64,000 nucleotides of DNA from Halanaerobiales bacterium (GCA_016278485.1 JADQBT010000008.1:1-64000); one strand, 5' to 3'. Positions 26,565-36,096 are shown, counted from the stretch's first letter. The notes: generated by a model from the letters alone, not told the origin. Made by a program: numbers and translations.

Positions 26565-28682
26565 ATGTCAAAAAGCAATGATTTTATATTAAATGGTCTT
26601 AGTTGCAGTAGTTGTGCTGCTAAAATAGAAGCTGAAGTAAAAAAGATTGAGGGAATTAAGCATGCTGACCTGAATTTTGCCAGGAGTTTAATTAGTGTAA
26701 CAGGTGAAGAAGAAACGATGGCAAGGTTGGAAGTAGAGCTCCAGGAGATAGCAGACCGAATTGAGCCTGGACTTGAAGTAGAGAAAAATTCAAATAAGAA
26801 TAAGAAAAATTCACAAAAAAGTTTTTTAAGTCAATTACCACGTAAACTTATAATAGGGACAGGATTGTTTTTCATTGCTATATTAACAGCTGAGTTGCCG
26901 GTACTGCATGGTTTATTACCTAATTGGTTTATGTTAACTTTATTTTTAACAAGTTATTTTCTAATAGGTGGGAAGGTATTAAAAATTGCATTTAGAAACA
27001 TACTGCGAGGCCAGATTTTTGATGAAAACTTCTTAATGACCATTGCTACATTAGGTGCTTTTGCAATTGGTGAGTATCCTGAGGGTGTAGCTGTCATGCT
27101 TTTTTATATGATAGGAGAACTATTCCAAAATAGAGCGGTGGCTCGTTCGCGTAGTTCTATTTCTAGTCTTATGGATTTGCGACCTGATTATGCTAATCTA
27201 AAAGATGGAGAAAAAGTAAGCCAGGTTGAGCCTGAAATGGTTAAGCCAGGCGAGTTGATAGTTGTTAAGCCTGGTGAAAAGGTTCCGCTTGATGGGGAAG
27301 TGGTTGCAGGGGAAGGTATGTTTGATACTTCTGCTTTAACAGGTGAGTCAGTGCCTCGTCGTCTAGAAAAAGGTGATGAAATTCTAAGTGGAATGATAAG
27401 TCGTGATGGTTTATTGACTGTCAGGGTAGCTAAATCCTATCAAGATTCAACTGTAGCCCGTATTTTAGAATTAGTAGAAAACGCAAGTGCTAATAAAGCT
27501 CCTACAGAAAAATTCATTAGCAAATTTGCCAGGTATTATACACCTGTTGTGGTATTTGCTGCAGTTGCCATTGCTAGTTTACCACCACTTTTTATTGAGA
27601 ATGCTCTTTTTGCTGACTGGTTCTATCGGGCATTAATATTTTTGGTAATTTCTTGTCCTTGTGCACTGGTCGTTTCAATTCCACTTGGATTTTTTGGTGG
27701 TATTGGAAGGGCTTCCCGTCAGGGTATCTTAATTAAGGGGGGTAATTATCTGGAAGCATTAAATCAAGTTAATAAGATAGTTTTTGATAAGACTGGGACT
27801 CTAACTGAGGGAGTATTTGCTGTACAAGAAATAAGACCTGAAAAAGATATGGAGCAAGCAGAGTTAATTGAGTTAGCTGCTTTGGCTGAAGCTCATTCTA
27901 ATCATCCGATTGCTAAATCTATAGTTGAAGCTTATGGAGACGAAATTAGATTAGCCCGGATTGCTGATTATCAAGAGATTGCAGGGCGTGGCATTAAAGC
28001 TATTATAGATAGTAAGGAAGTTTTAGCTGGAAATTATGAATTTATGCAGGAAAAGGATATTAGCTGCCAGAAGGCTAATAATAATGGTACAGTAGTTTAT
28101 CTGGCCCAGGATGGAGAATATTTAGGGTTGATAACTATTGCTGATCAGCTTAAAAGTGATAGTCAAGAAGCTATATCCAGGTTGCGTAGTCTTGGGGTTA
28201 AAGAGTTTATTATGTTAACTGGTGATAGAGAAGAAGTTGCGATAGCTGTTGCAAAAGAAGTTGGTATAGACAAGTATTATGCTGGGCTTTTACCAGCAGA
28301 AAAAGTAAAAAAAGTGGAAGAATTATTAGTTAGTAATAAAGAAGATAAAGTTGCATTTGTAGGTGATGGTATTAATGATGCTCCTGTATTGGCTAGATCA
28401 GATATTGGTATCGCGATGGGTGGACTAGGTTCAGATGCGGCGATTGAAGCAGCTGATGTAGTGCTTATGTCAGATGAACCATCTAAATTAGCTGATGCTC
28501 TTGTGACAGCAAGATTTACAAGAAGGGTAGTCTGGCAAAATATTATCTTGGCCTTAGGTGTAAAGGGAATTGTGCTGTTACTTGGTCTTTTTGGGATGGC
28601 ATCTATGTGGTCAGCAGTTTTTGCAGATGTGGGTGTTGCCTTACTGGCAGTCCTAAACTCAATGAGAATTTTAAGGGGGTAG
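26565..28682 (+). CDS. cadA: Cd/Zn/Pb-exporting P1B-type ATPase
   Basis: A 705-aa heavy-metal P-type ATPase. The N-terminal HMA domain has the metal motif GLSCSSCAAK. The membrane CPC motif is in ISCPCALVV, characteristic of soft-metal pumps; DKTGTLTEG holds the phosphorylated Asp, and GDGINDAPVLA the hinge. It exports Zn, Cd or Pb using ATP. Absence of the Cu-specific motifs and the ArsR/CadC partner favour Zn/Cd over Cu. GGAGG precedes the ATG. It is first in an operon with the ArsR gene and probably msrB, behind an operator-bearing promoter. Confidence 0.93.
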   Translation: MSKSNDFILNGLSCSSCAAKIEAEVKKIEGIKHADLNFARSLISVTGEEETMARLEVELQEIADRIEPGLEVEKNSNKNKKNSQKSFLSQLPRKLIIGTGLFFIAILTAELPVLHGLLPNWFMLTLFLTSYFLIGGKVLKIAFRNILRGQIFDENFLMTIATLGAFAIGEYPEGVAVMLFYMIGELFQNRAVARSRSSISSLMDLRPDYANLKDGEKVSQVEPEMVKPGELIVVKPGEKVPLDGEVVAGEGMFDTSALTGESVPRRLEKGDEILSGMISRDGLLTVRVAKSYQDSTVARILELVENASANKAPTEKFISKFARYYTPVVVFAAVAIASLPPLFIENALFADWFYRALIFLVISCPCALVVSIPLGFFGGIGRASRQGILIKGGNYLEALNQVNKIVFDKTGTLTEGVFAVQEIRPEKDMEQAELIELAALAEAHSNHPIAKSIVEAYGDEIRLARIADYQEIAGRGIKAIIDSKEVLAGNYEFMQEKDISCQKANNNGTVVYLAQDGEYLGLITIADQLKSDSQEAISRLRSLGVKEFIMLTGDREEVAIAVAKEVGIDKYYAGLLPAEKVKKVEELLVSNKEDKVAFVGDGINDAPVLARSDIGIAMGGLGSDAAIEAADVVLMSDEPSKLADALVTARFTRRVVWQNIILALGVKGIVLLLGLFGMASMWSAVFADVGVALLAVLNSMRILRG

Positions 28683-28683
28683 T

Positions 28684-29055
28684 ATGATGACAGTAAAAAG
28701 TGAATTCTGTGATATGTGTGAAATTTTTAATCCAGATCAAGATATTGTTGGTATGCTGAAAGAAAATGAACTGGCTACTGATGTTGTTTATAAGTTGGCT
28801 GAAATTTTTAAAACGATAGGTGATCCTACCAGAATTAGAATTCTATATGCTCTGAAAGAAAGAGAATTATGTGTCTGTGATCTTTCTGAGTTACTTGAGA
28901 TGAGTTCTTCAGCTATTTCTCACCAATTACGTGTTTTGCGTAATCATAAATTAGTTAAATTTCGTAAAGAAGGAAGGACAGTCTATTACTCACTTGATGA
29001 TGATCATGTAATGTGTCTCTTTGGGCAAGGTTTACAGCATGTTCTTGAAGATTAA
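28684..29055 (+). CDS. ArsR/SmtB-family metal-sensing repressor
   Basis: A 123-aa winged-helix repressor of CadC type. An N-terminal CDMC pair and the ELCVCDLSELL segment supply the Cys residues of the alpha3N metal site known in CadC; SSAISHQLRVLRNHKLV is the DNA-recognition region. It should release the operator when Cd, Zn or Pb binds. The gene starts one base after the ATPase stop, at tandem ATGs after GGGGG. It is probably autoregulated through the dyad at the operon promoter. Confidence 0.9.
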   Translation: MMTVKSEFCDMCEIFNPDQDIVGMLKENELATDVVYKLAEIFKTIGDPTRIRILYALKERELCVCDLSELLEMSSSAISHQLRVLRNHKLVKFRKEGRTVYYSLDDDHVMCLFGQGLQHVLED

Positions 29056-29083
29056 ATTATAATATCTATTGGAAGGAGCGGTG

Positions 29084-29497
29084 ATGATGTCAAAAAAATA
29101 TTCTGTGGAAAAGAGTAGAGATGAATGGAAAAAGGAACTTAGTGAAGCTGCATTTAGAGTTTTAAGGAAAAAAGGGACTGAACCAGCTTTTAATAATGAT
29201 TATTTTGCTAATGATAAGCCTGGTATTTATCATTGTGCAGGTTGTGGTCAGGAACTCTTTAGTTCTGAAGATAAATATAAATCAGGTAGTGGTTGGCCTA
29301 GCTTTACCAGACCAGCTAGCAAAGAAGTTGTAGAGACTGAAATTGATAATACGATGGGTATGCAACGTATTGAAGTTCATTGTAGTCAGTGTGGTGGACA
29401 TTTAGGTCATCTATTTAAAGATGGTCCTCAGCCAACCGGTTTACGTTATTGTCTAAACTCAGCTGCTTTAGATTTTATTGCTGAGGTTAATAATTGA
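29084..29497 (+). CDS. msrB: Peptide-methionine (R)-S-oxide reductase
   Basis: A 137-aa MsrB. Two CxxC zinc pairs (CAGC and CSQC) and the catalytic RYCLNSAALDF are present, along with SGWPSF. It reduces methionine-R-sulfoxide in proteins, using thioredoxin-like donors. Start: first of two ATGs after GGAAGGAG. It lies 28 bases after the ArsR gene and may belong to the same operon, linking metal and oxidative stress. Its stop overlaps the start codon of the next, interrupted gene. Confidence 0.93.
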   Translation: MMSKKYSVEKSRDEWKKELSEAAFRVLRKKGTEPAFNNDYFANDKPGIYHCAGCGQELFSSEDKYKSGSGWPSFTRPASKEVVETEIDNTMGMQRIEVHCSQCGGHLGHLFKDGPQPTGLRYCLNSAALDFIAEVNN

Positions 29498-30579
29498 TGG
29501 ATATTTCTATTAAGGCCTATAAATTCTATAATCTTGGACATCCTTAAGAAAAAAATAAAATATATGAAAACATTAAAGATTTTTCACTAGATGAAGTAGG
29601 TAGATATGCTTATCAGACAGATGTAAATGAGCCAGAATTTATTAATTATCCTGAGCCGGTTACATTTATTGTTAATCAGACTTTTTCTTATCAAGGAAAT
29701 GATTTAAGTATAAAAGGTAAGATCTATACTTTTGGTGCCTTATCATTTGAGGTGGAGATTCCTTATAAGTTCTCAGAGTTAGCTGATTTATTAGTTCAAC
29801 TGAAAAGTAGTCATTTTGAGCAAGAATTGGAAGAAAAGTTTAATCTAATTTATAAAGAAATATCGACTCATTTTGAGGGACTTGCTGAGAAGAAGATTAG
29901 AACTAATTTTAATCATCTTTATTATGTTTATTGTTTATCAGATACAGGTTATACTGATGCAAGTGAAATGATTACAGATAAAAAACAGCAGTTGACTGCT
30001 CTACTAACTGGTATGTATGAGGCTGATAATTTCAACGATTCGTATATGGATGATGTGCTCGAACATCATACCAGTATTTATAGTGATGATTGTACAGTTA
30101 TCCACTGGTACAGTGGTTTAATCATTGATGAGCAAGGAAATTTTCAAGAAAAACTATTTATTATAGAACTCGCCAATATTCAGTTTTTTAAGTTACGAGT
30201 TTATGATGATTATATTGATAATTACTTAAATAACTATTTGCGCAAAGCAAATCAGGCATTTCATAGATTTTTAGCTAATTTTTTGCCTGGAGTTAGAAGT
30301 CAGATGAAAGAAATTACGAGTATCAGAGTTGAGTTAGAAAAAATCACTGATATTATGGATAACTTCGAAAAGTTCTATGGCAATTGGTATCAGGCAAAAA
30401 TATATTATTTGGCTAGCGATGCTTTTGCTATCCAGCGTTGGCGTAAATTGATTAGATCCAGGATGGATATCGTAAATGAGTTATACTCTCTCCTTAATGA
30501 AGAGGTTAATCGTAGTAGAATGCTTTTTCTTAACTTTTTAATGTTGTTGCTCTTTCTTCTCTGGTTTATTAATCCCTGA
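29497..30579 (+). pseudogene. RMD1/DUF155-like membrane-anchored protein, interrupted by in-frame stop
   Basis: An ATG overlapping the msrB stop opens a frame that meets TAA at codon 17 (29545-29547) and then stays open in the same frame to 30579. The codons between the stop and the first later start (GTG at 29752) read as normal protein (for example NYPEPVTFIVNQTFSYQG), so the ancestral gene was about 360 aa. The downstream part has an YTFGALSFEVEIP segment, a long helical C-terminal region and a terminal membrane helix (MLFLNFLMLLLFLLWFI), reminiscent of the RMD1/DUF155 family. Alternatives: a 275-aa protein from the GTG, a sequencing error, or a recent nonsense mutation. Confidence 0.55.
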
Positions 30580-30676
30580 GGCAGGAATTATTTAATTTTT
30601 GTCAAATATTAATAATATATATTAACTGATAATTCATTATTTTATTAATATTAATTTGTGGGGAGTGGAAGATTTG

Positions 30677-31444
30677 ATGCGGATTGATTATCACAATCAA
30701 GAGCGATATATTAAAAAGACATTGACTAAAATAATTAGAAAGATGTGTTATAACTGGTTAATTGATGATTATCCATTAACTTCCCGTTTTAGATTGAATA
30801 AGGCTGTTCATGACAGGGGTAAAGTAAAAATGGAACAAGTAAAGAGATGCGTATATGAAGAAGTTTTCTTACATGAAAATGCTTGGAAAATTCATGATAA
30901 GATTAAAGATTTTCAGGTATTAGATGATCTATTAAATTATTTAGCAGACGAAAAATATTGCAATCCTGAGCATGTTTTATTAGATATTATAAGGGCTACA
31001 AATGGTCTGCTAATTATGAATGATGAAGAGCGAGACTGTTATTATGTGAAAAAAATTTATCAGGATAATCTACCGGCATCAAAAGAAGAATTAAAAACTG
31101 ATATAAAAAAATTTATTATTTCTTATGTACGGATTGTTTTTGATATCAAAAAAACAGTACTTAGTTTAAACGACTTATATCAGGCATTGATTCAAGAAGA
31201 AATACCATATTCGGCTGCACGGGAAGGCCGGTATATAGAAGAATTATCAAGAATGAATAATTTAGCTATGAAAGAAATCATTATGTTAGCAAATGAAGGT
31301 AAATGGCTGGCTCCTTTTGCCATTTTTTCTGATATTATTACACATGATTATCATCATTTTAAAAAAGTAAAAGAAAATTATTATCTGTGTAAGGACTGGG
31401 ATGAAGAGTTGATGGAGACTATTTGTCAAGAAATTAATTGTTAG
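30677..31444 (+). CDS. Uncharacterised protein (255 aa)
   Basis: A 255-aa charged, mostly helical protein with several Cys and Tyr residues; no domain recognised and no signal peptide or membrane helix. The ATG 11 bases after GGGGAG is chosen; a TTG one codon earlier is possible. A GCAGGAATT element lies 96 bases upstream. Its neighbours are the interrupted RMD1-like gene and the riboswitch-controlled diguanylate cyclase. Function unknown. Confidence 0.7.
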   Translation: MRIDYHNQERYIKKTLTKIIRKMCYNWLIDDYPLTSRFRLNKAVHDRGKVKMEQVKRCVYEEVFLHENAWKIHDKIKDFQVLDDLLNYLADEKYCNPEHVLLDIIRATNGLLIMNDEERDCYYVKKIYQDNLPASKEELKTDIKKFIISYVRIVFDIKKTVLSLNDLYQALIQEEIPYSAAREGRYIEELSRMNNLAMKEIIMLANEGKWLAPFAIFSDIITHDYHHFKKVKENYYLCKDWDEELMETICQEINC

Positions 31445-31574
31445 AATATAATTATTTGTCATAATAAGTAAAAAAATTAATTAATAAGCAGGAATTTTTA
31501 GTTTTATGTATAATATAAGTATTAGATACTGAAAATTTATAACTTTTGTACTATTGACTTTATCTAATTGTATA

Positions 31575-31652
31575 TTTGGCAAACCCATTGAAAAATGGTG
31601 GCGCAAAGCTCTGGGTCTAAAAATCTAGTTGATTTATGACTGCCAGGCTGCT
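31575..31652 (+). ncRNA. c-di-GMP-I (GEMM) riboswitch aptamer, second copy
   Basis: The GEMM core is present: TTGGCAAACC, GGCGCAAAGC, GGGTCTAA, then GACTGCCAGGCTGCTG. It precedes a PAS-PAS-GGDEF gene, so c-di-GMP probably feeds back on its own synthesis. It differs from the first copy in its P2 and P3 stems, but the conserved joining regions are the same. Confidence 0.92.
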
Positions 31653-31662
31653 GTTAGTTTGC

Positions 31663-31692
31663 AGTCTGTAGATATATATCTACAGACTTTTA
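31663..31692 (+). terminator. Riboswitch terminator, perfect palindrome
   Basis: A 26-base perfect palindrome (31663-31688) is built from AGTCTGTAGATAT and its complement, followed by TTTTAG. A further copy of AGTCTGTA at 31701-31708 could pair with the same TACAGACT (31681-31688), giving an alternative hairpin next to the ribosome-binding site. Confidence 0.75.
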
Positions 31693-31726
31693 GTTGTATC
31701 AGTCTGTATTTCTTGAAGGGAAGATT

Positions 31727-32986
31727 ATGATGGATTTTGATGAGTTGAAGTTAGTTGAAAAAGAACGTTATGAGTTAGCAGTTAGAGGAGCTAATCTGGG
31801 TCTTTGGGACTGGAACGTCTTGACTGGGAAAGTAACTTATAACGATAATTGGGCAGAAATGCTTGGTTATACCCTAGATGAAGTTGAAGGAACATTGATG
31901 GAGTGGAAAAGGCTTGTTCATGTTAATGACCTTAAAAGGGTGGAAAAAAAACTGCAAGCTCATTTGTCTGGAGAAACGGAAGTATATAAAACAGAACACC
32001 GTTTAAGAACAAAAGATGGTTCCTATAAATGGATTCTTGATATGGGTAGAGTCATTAAACGTGATGAAAACGGACAGGCTTTACGAGTAGTTGGAATTCA
32101 TCATGACATTCATCAGAAGAAAACAGCTGAACTTAATTTAAAAAAACAAATAGCCTATTTCCAGGAGTTATTTGAAAAATCACCAGAAGCTATAATTCTG
32201 CTTGATAAAGAGGCAAAAGTTATTAAAGTTAACAAAAGTTTTGAAAACTTATTCGGTTATACGGAAGCAGAAGTAAAAGAACAGCTTATAAATAATTTTA
32301 TTATTCCATCTGAAGAAATAGAAACTGCAGAGAAAATTGATGAGATGATAAAGAATGGTAAGACTTATTTTGGAGAAGGAGTTAGAAAAGATAAAAATGG
32401 CAGAAGAATAGATGTAGCTATCCATGCCTATCCGATTAAACTTGATGAGGATCAATTAGGTATTTATGGTGTCTATAATGATATATCTGAGCGGAAAATA
32501 GAAGAGGAAAAAATTAAGTACCTTTCTTTTCATGATCAGTTAACTAGTCTATATAACCGTCGCTATTTTGAAAATGAGTTGGAAAGATTAAATAATAGTC
32601 GGCAAGTACCGATCAGTATTATAGTTGCTGATCTTGATGGTTTGAAAGAAATTAATGATAATTTTGGACATAAAGAAGGAGATATATATATTAAGATAGC
32701 AGCAAATGTAATTAAAGCTTCTGTAAGGGAGGAAGATATTGTAGCCCGAATTGGGGGCGATGAGTTTGCAGTTATTTTACCTGGTACAGAGCATGAGGCT
32801 GCTGGAGAAATTATTGCAAGGATTGAACAATACTGTCAGGAAATTAATAATCAGATGGAACGTGGTCTAAGTATTTCCTGTGGTTGTGAAACTTTAGCTG
32901 ATAGTAGTCAAGATTTAAATCAAATTTTCAAAGAAGCAGATGATATGATGTATGAAAAGAAAAAGCAGAAAAAATGTCGGAGTTAA
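31727..32986 (+). CDS. PAS-PAS-GGDEF diguanylate cyclase
   Basis: A 419-aa cytoplasmic protein with a PAS_3-type domain (about 10-130, GLWDWNVLTGKV), a second PAS (about 135-255) and a GGDEF domain (about 260-415) with intact RIGGDEF and an REED inhibitory site. It should make c-di-GMP from GTP in response to the signals sensed by the PAS domains. Start: ATG after GAAGGGAAG; an upstream TTG would extend into the riboswitch region. It is controlled by the GEMM riboswitch just upstream. Confidence 0.93.
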   Translation: MMDFDELKLVEKERYELAVRGANLGLWDWNVLTGKVTYNDNWAEMLGYTLDEVEGTLMEWKRLVHVNDLKRVEKKLQAHLSGETEVYKTEHRLRTKDGSYKWILDMGRVIKRDENGQALRVVGIHHDIHQKKTAELNLKKQIAYFQELFEKSPEAIILLDKEAKVIKVNKSFENLFGYTEAEVKEQLINNFIIPSEEIETAEKIDEMIKNGKTYFGEGVRKDKNGRRIDVAIHAYPIKLDEDQLGIYGVYNDISERKIEEEKIKYLSFHDQLTSLYNRRYFENELERLNNSRQVPISIIVADLDGLKEINDNFGHKEGDIYIKIAANVIKASVREEDIVARIGGDEFAVILPGTEHEAAGEIIARIEQYCQEINNQMERGLSISCGCETLADSSQDLNQIFKEADDMMYEKKKQKKCRS

Positions 32987-33050
32987 TTGACGCCTTAACT
33001 ATTTTATTATATACTATTAGTTGACATAGCAACTGTTGATAAATCAACTA
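32987..33050 (+). promoter_or_regulatory. Promoter and MarR-type operator
   Basis: TTGACG (32987-32992), a 17-base spacer and TATACT (33010-33015) precede a dyad region. GTTGATAAATCAAC (33035-33048) is a perfect palindrome, and TAGTTGA (33018-33024) with TCAACTA (33044-33050) forms a wider repeat. Position over the transcription start fits autorepression by the MarR protein encoded next. Confidence 0.72.
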
Positions 33051-33073
33051 GTTTTAGGATAGGAGTAGATTTG

Positions 33074-33538
33074 ATGAATAATAATAATTGTAAGAAAGAG
33101 TTTATTCCAATTGGCAAGTATTTATCTATTGCTCATCGAGAATTTAATTCATATTTAAAAGCGAAACTCAAAGACTATGATATAGACCGAGGAGAACTAC
33201 CTTTTTTAATTGCTTTATATCATAAAGAGGGTGTATCACAACAAAATCTTTGTGCATATTATCAACTAGATAAAGCAATTGCGGTTAGAATGATGAAAAA
33301 ATTAGAGGACCAGGGTTATGTTGTAAAAAAAAGAAATCCAGAAGATCTTCGCCAATATAAGATTTATTTAACAAAAAAAGGCGAAGATTTACGTCCAATA
33401 TTAATGGGGATTTTCCAAGAAATCAGTTCAACTATGACTGAAGGTATGGATGAAAGAGAACAAAAGGTTTTAGTGAAATTATTAAAAAGAACTATTAAAA
33501 ATTTAGGGCATTATGACCCTGACGATATTATACTATAA
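33074..33538 (+). CDS. MarR-family transcriptional regulator
   Basis: A 154-aa winged-helix regulator. QQNLCAYYQLDKAIAVRMMK is the recognition-helix region, and KRNPEDLRQYKIYLT the wing with the typical D-R pair. It probably represses itself and the MATE exporter immediately downstream, and responds to small toxic or phenolic ligands (family knowledge; ligand unknown). ATG lies eight bases after AGGAG. Confidence 0.9.
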   Translation: MNNNNCKKEFIPIGKYLSIAHREFNSYLKAKLKDYDIDRGELPFLIALYHKEGVSQQNLCAYYQLDKAIAVRMMKKLEDQGYVVKKRNPEDLRQYKIYLTKKGEDLRPILMGIFQEISSTMTEGMDEREQKVLVKLLKRTIKNLGHYDPDDIIL

Positions 33539-33563
33539 TTTTATAAGCAAACAAGGAGGATAC

Positions 33564-34976
33564 ATGAAATTAAGTAAAGAGAAATTAATAGAGAAAAATT
33601 ATATTACAGAAGGGCCAATTTTACGTTCAATGCTTAAATTATCTCTTCCAATTATGATTAGTCAATTTATGCAGACATTATATAATCTAGCAGATACACT
33701 TTGGGTTGGAAAGTTAGGAGCTAATGCAGTTGCCTCAATTTCAATTAGTTTTCCGCTATTGTTTTTAATGATTTCAATAGCAGCAGGGATGACAATTGCT
33801 GGAACAGCTATTATTGCCCAACATAAAGGAGCAGGGAATGAAAATGAGATTAATCAGATGCTTGGTCAGTTGGTTAGTTTTATAGGAATTTTGGCTATTC
33901 TTTTAGCCGGTATAGGTTTTATATTTGCCAGACAGATGGTAACATGGATGGGAGCAGATCCATCCATTATAAGTGATTCTGCTGGTTATTTAAGGATTAT
34001 TTTTTCTGGTATGCCATTTATGTTTGGATTTTTTATTTTTTCTTCTGTGTTAAGAGGTATTGGAGACACAGTAACTCCTGCTAAAATGATGTTTGGATCA
34101 GTATTTTTAAATATTATTCTTGATCCAGTTTTAATCTTTGGTCTAGGCCCCTTTCCTGAATTGGGAGTTCAAGGGGCGGCAGTAGCCACAATTTTTTCCC
34201 GAGCGGTCGTAACAATATATGCGATCTATTTATTAGTTTCTGGACGGAAAGGTATTCGGCTTACTTGGGCAAATATGAAGCCAGTTAAGGAAAAAATTAT
34301 GATGATAGTAAAAATTGGTCTGCCTTCTTCTGTTGAACAGTCAATGATTGCATTAGGACAACTATTTATGACAACATTAGTTACCAATTTCGGCACGATG
34401 ACTCTGGCAGCCTATGGAATAGTTAATCGAATTATTAGTGTCCCGATTATTTTGGCATTTGGAATTTCAGCTTCTGCCACAACAATGGTTGGTCAAAATA
34501 TTGGTGCGGATAAAAAGGGTCGGGCAGAAAAATCAGCAAATTTGAGCATGATTGTTGTTTTTGCATCTCTGAGTATGATTGGGATTCTAACATTTATAAA
34601 ACCAACATTGTTTATTAGCTTTTTTAATAATGCACCAGAAGTATTAACAATTGGTAGTACTTATCTTAGAATTTCTGGCTTGACTTTTGGATTTATTGGT
34701 TTAATGAATGTCATTAATGGTATCTTTAAAGGGGCGGGTAGAACTGTACCACCGATGATTATTTCTACTGCTTCACAATGGGTTTTCCGTGTTTTATTAG
34801 GATATTTATTAGCAGATCTATTAAATCTTGGCCAAACTGGTCTCTGGTGGGCAATTGCAACGGCAAATGTTGCTGGTGCATTAATTGGTTTTGTCTGGCT
34901 AAGGTTAGTAAATTGGACCACTAAAATAGTAAAAAAGAAAAAAGTTGAGTTAGAATTTGAAGTTCAGACCAACTAA
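33564..34976 (+). CDS. MATE-family multidrug/solute exporter
   Basis: A 470-aa polytopic membrane protein of the MatE superfamily (DinF/NorM-like), about 12 helices. The segment LSLPIMISQFMQTLYNLADT is typical of the first helix, and GVQGAAVATIFSR of the sixth. It exports drugs or metabolites in exchange for Na+ or H+. Start: ATG after AAGGAGG, 25 bases after the MarR stop; a longer frame overlapping the MarR gene is rejected. A strong terminator follows. Confidence 0.9.
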   Translation: MKLSKEKLIEKNYITEGPILRSMLKLSLPIMISQFMQTLYNLADTLWVGKLGANAVASISISFPLLFLMISIAAGMTIAGTAIIAQHKGAGNENEINQMLGQLVSFIGILAILLAGIGFIFARQMVTWMGADPSIISDSAGYLRIIFSGMPFMFGFFIFSSVLRGIGDTVTPAKMMFGSVFLNIILDPVLIFGLGPFPELGVQGAAVATIFSRAVVTIYAIYLLVSGRKGIRLTWANMKPVKEKIMMIVKIGLPSSVEQSMIALGQLFMTTLVTNFGTMTLAAYGIVNRIISVPIILAFGISASATTMVGQNIGADKKGRAEKSANLSMIVVFASLSMIGILTFIKPTLFISFFNNAPEVLTIGSTYLRISGLTFGFIGLMNVINGIFKGAGRTVPPMIISTASQWVFRVLLGYLLADLLNLGQTGLWWAIATANVAGALIGFVWLRLVNWTTKIVKKKKVELEFEVQTN

Positions 34977-34991
34977 TTAAAAACTATCTGT

Positions 34992-35031
34992 AAAGTTGAC
35001 TGTCCATTTTATGGATTAGTCAACTTTTTTT
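34992..35031 (+). terminator. Intrinsic terminator of MarR-MATE operon
   Basis: AAAGTTGACT (34992-35001) pairs with AGTCAACTTT (35018-35027), with an inner GTCCAT/ATGGAT stem, followed by seven T. It overlaps the last codons of the convergent permease gene. Confidence 0.88.
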
Positions 35032-36096
35032 AATAATCCCATAGGTTAATCCGGCTAGCATTAATAGTCCGGCATAGCCAACAGCCGGATACAGGTAGCG
35101 GACTAGATTGGAAAATCCGAATTGGCTTGCTCCTAAGGCTAGTAAAGTTGTGATAATCACAATGGGTCGATAATTTTTGCTGGAATTTTTAACTAGTCGG
35201 GCACCAAATCCGTAGAGATTGCCAACAGCGGTAGTGTAAATTTCTGCTATTAAAATTATACTATATATAAATTGTAATTCAGAACGAAAACGTCCGGCAA
35301 CATAAATCATAGGTATTTCATAGTTAGCTGCTTGTGGCATATTAAGCATTATACTGATCAGAATGGCAGTTGCACCAATACCAAGTCCAATTCCACCCCA
35401 GATAGCACCTTTTTTTAATCGATCTTTATTTTTTACTTTTGCACCTAATGGAGCTAAAACAGCAACAGCTATGACCAGATTATATGATGTATAATTAAAT
35501 GCAGCTAAAAACCAGTTGGGAAGAGGAGCAGCAGCGGTAGGTGTAGAAATCTCTGCTAAATTAAAAGGTAAACTATTAAATATTGTTAAGATACCAAGTG
35601 ATAATACTCCAGTTAATAATAACGGGACGACAAAACTAATGGCAGAAATTACCCCTTCAATTCCCATTAATACAGTTAGTAATGACGCTAAGGCCATTAT
35701 AATGTTTCCCCAGACAGAACTAATACCTAACTGTTCGGTAAAAATAGCACCTGAACCAGCAATCATAGCAGTTAAAGCTCCAAATAGGAAAAATGTAATA
35801 ACGAGATCGATGAATAGGCCTAACCATTTTCCAGCGGCATGTCGAATAACCTCCAAATGGGATTGGGCTGCAAACTGTTGGCCCAATTTTAAAATAATAT
35901 ATCCATAAACAACAAAAAGAAAAGTAGTTAAGAGTAAACCAAGAAAACCGTTTAAACCATAATAACCGAAAAATTGTAAAACTTCTTGACCTGAGGCAAA
36001 TCCTGCACCCACAATTGTACCAATGTAAGTAGCTGCTATTTTAAAGGTTGATATATCTTTTTTAGTTGTTGTATGTTCATTTTTTGTTTTTATCAT
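35020..36096 (-). CDS. YkvI-like LeuT-fold membrane protein
   Basis: A 358-aa membrane protein of about ten helices. The first helix carries the family-typical YIGTIVGAGFASGQEVLQFF, recalling YkvI and other amino-acid permease-like proteins of spore formers. Substrate unknown. The N-terminus is charged and Thr-rich. The ribosome-binding site is weak. Its 3' end overlaps the terminator of the convergent MATE gene. It is divergent from the betaine transporter operon. Confidence 0.8.
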   Translation of the reverse strand: MIKTKNEHTTTKKDISTFKIAATYIGTIVGAGFASGQEVLQFFGYYGLNGFLGLLLTTFLFVVYGYIILKLGQQFAAQSHLEVIRHAAGKWLGLFIDLVITFFLFGALTAMIAGSGAIFTEQLGISSVWGNIIMALASLLTVLMGIEGVISAISFVVPLLLTGVLSLGILTIFNSLPFNLAEISTPTAAAPLPNWFLAAFNYTSYNLVIAVAVLAPLGAKVKNKDRLKKGAIWGGIGLGIGATAILISIMLNMPQAANYEIPMIYVAGRFRSELQFIYSIILIAEIYTTAVGNLYGFGARLVKNSSKNYRPIVIITTLLALGASQFGFSNLVRYLYPAVGYAGLLMLAGLTYGIIKKS

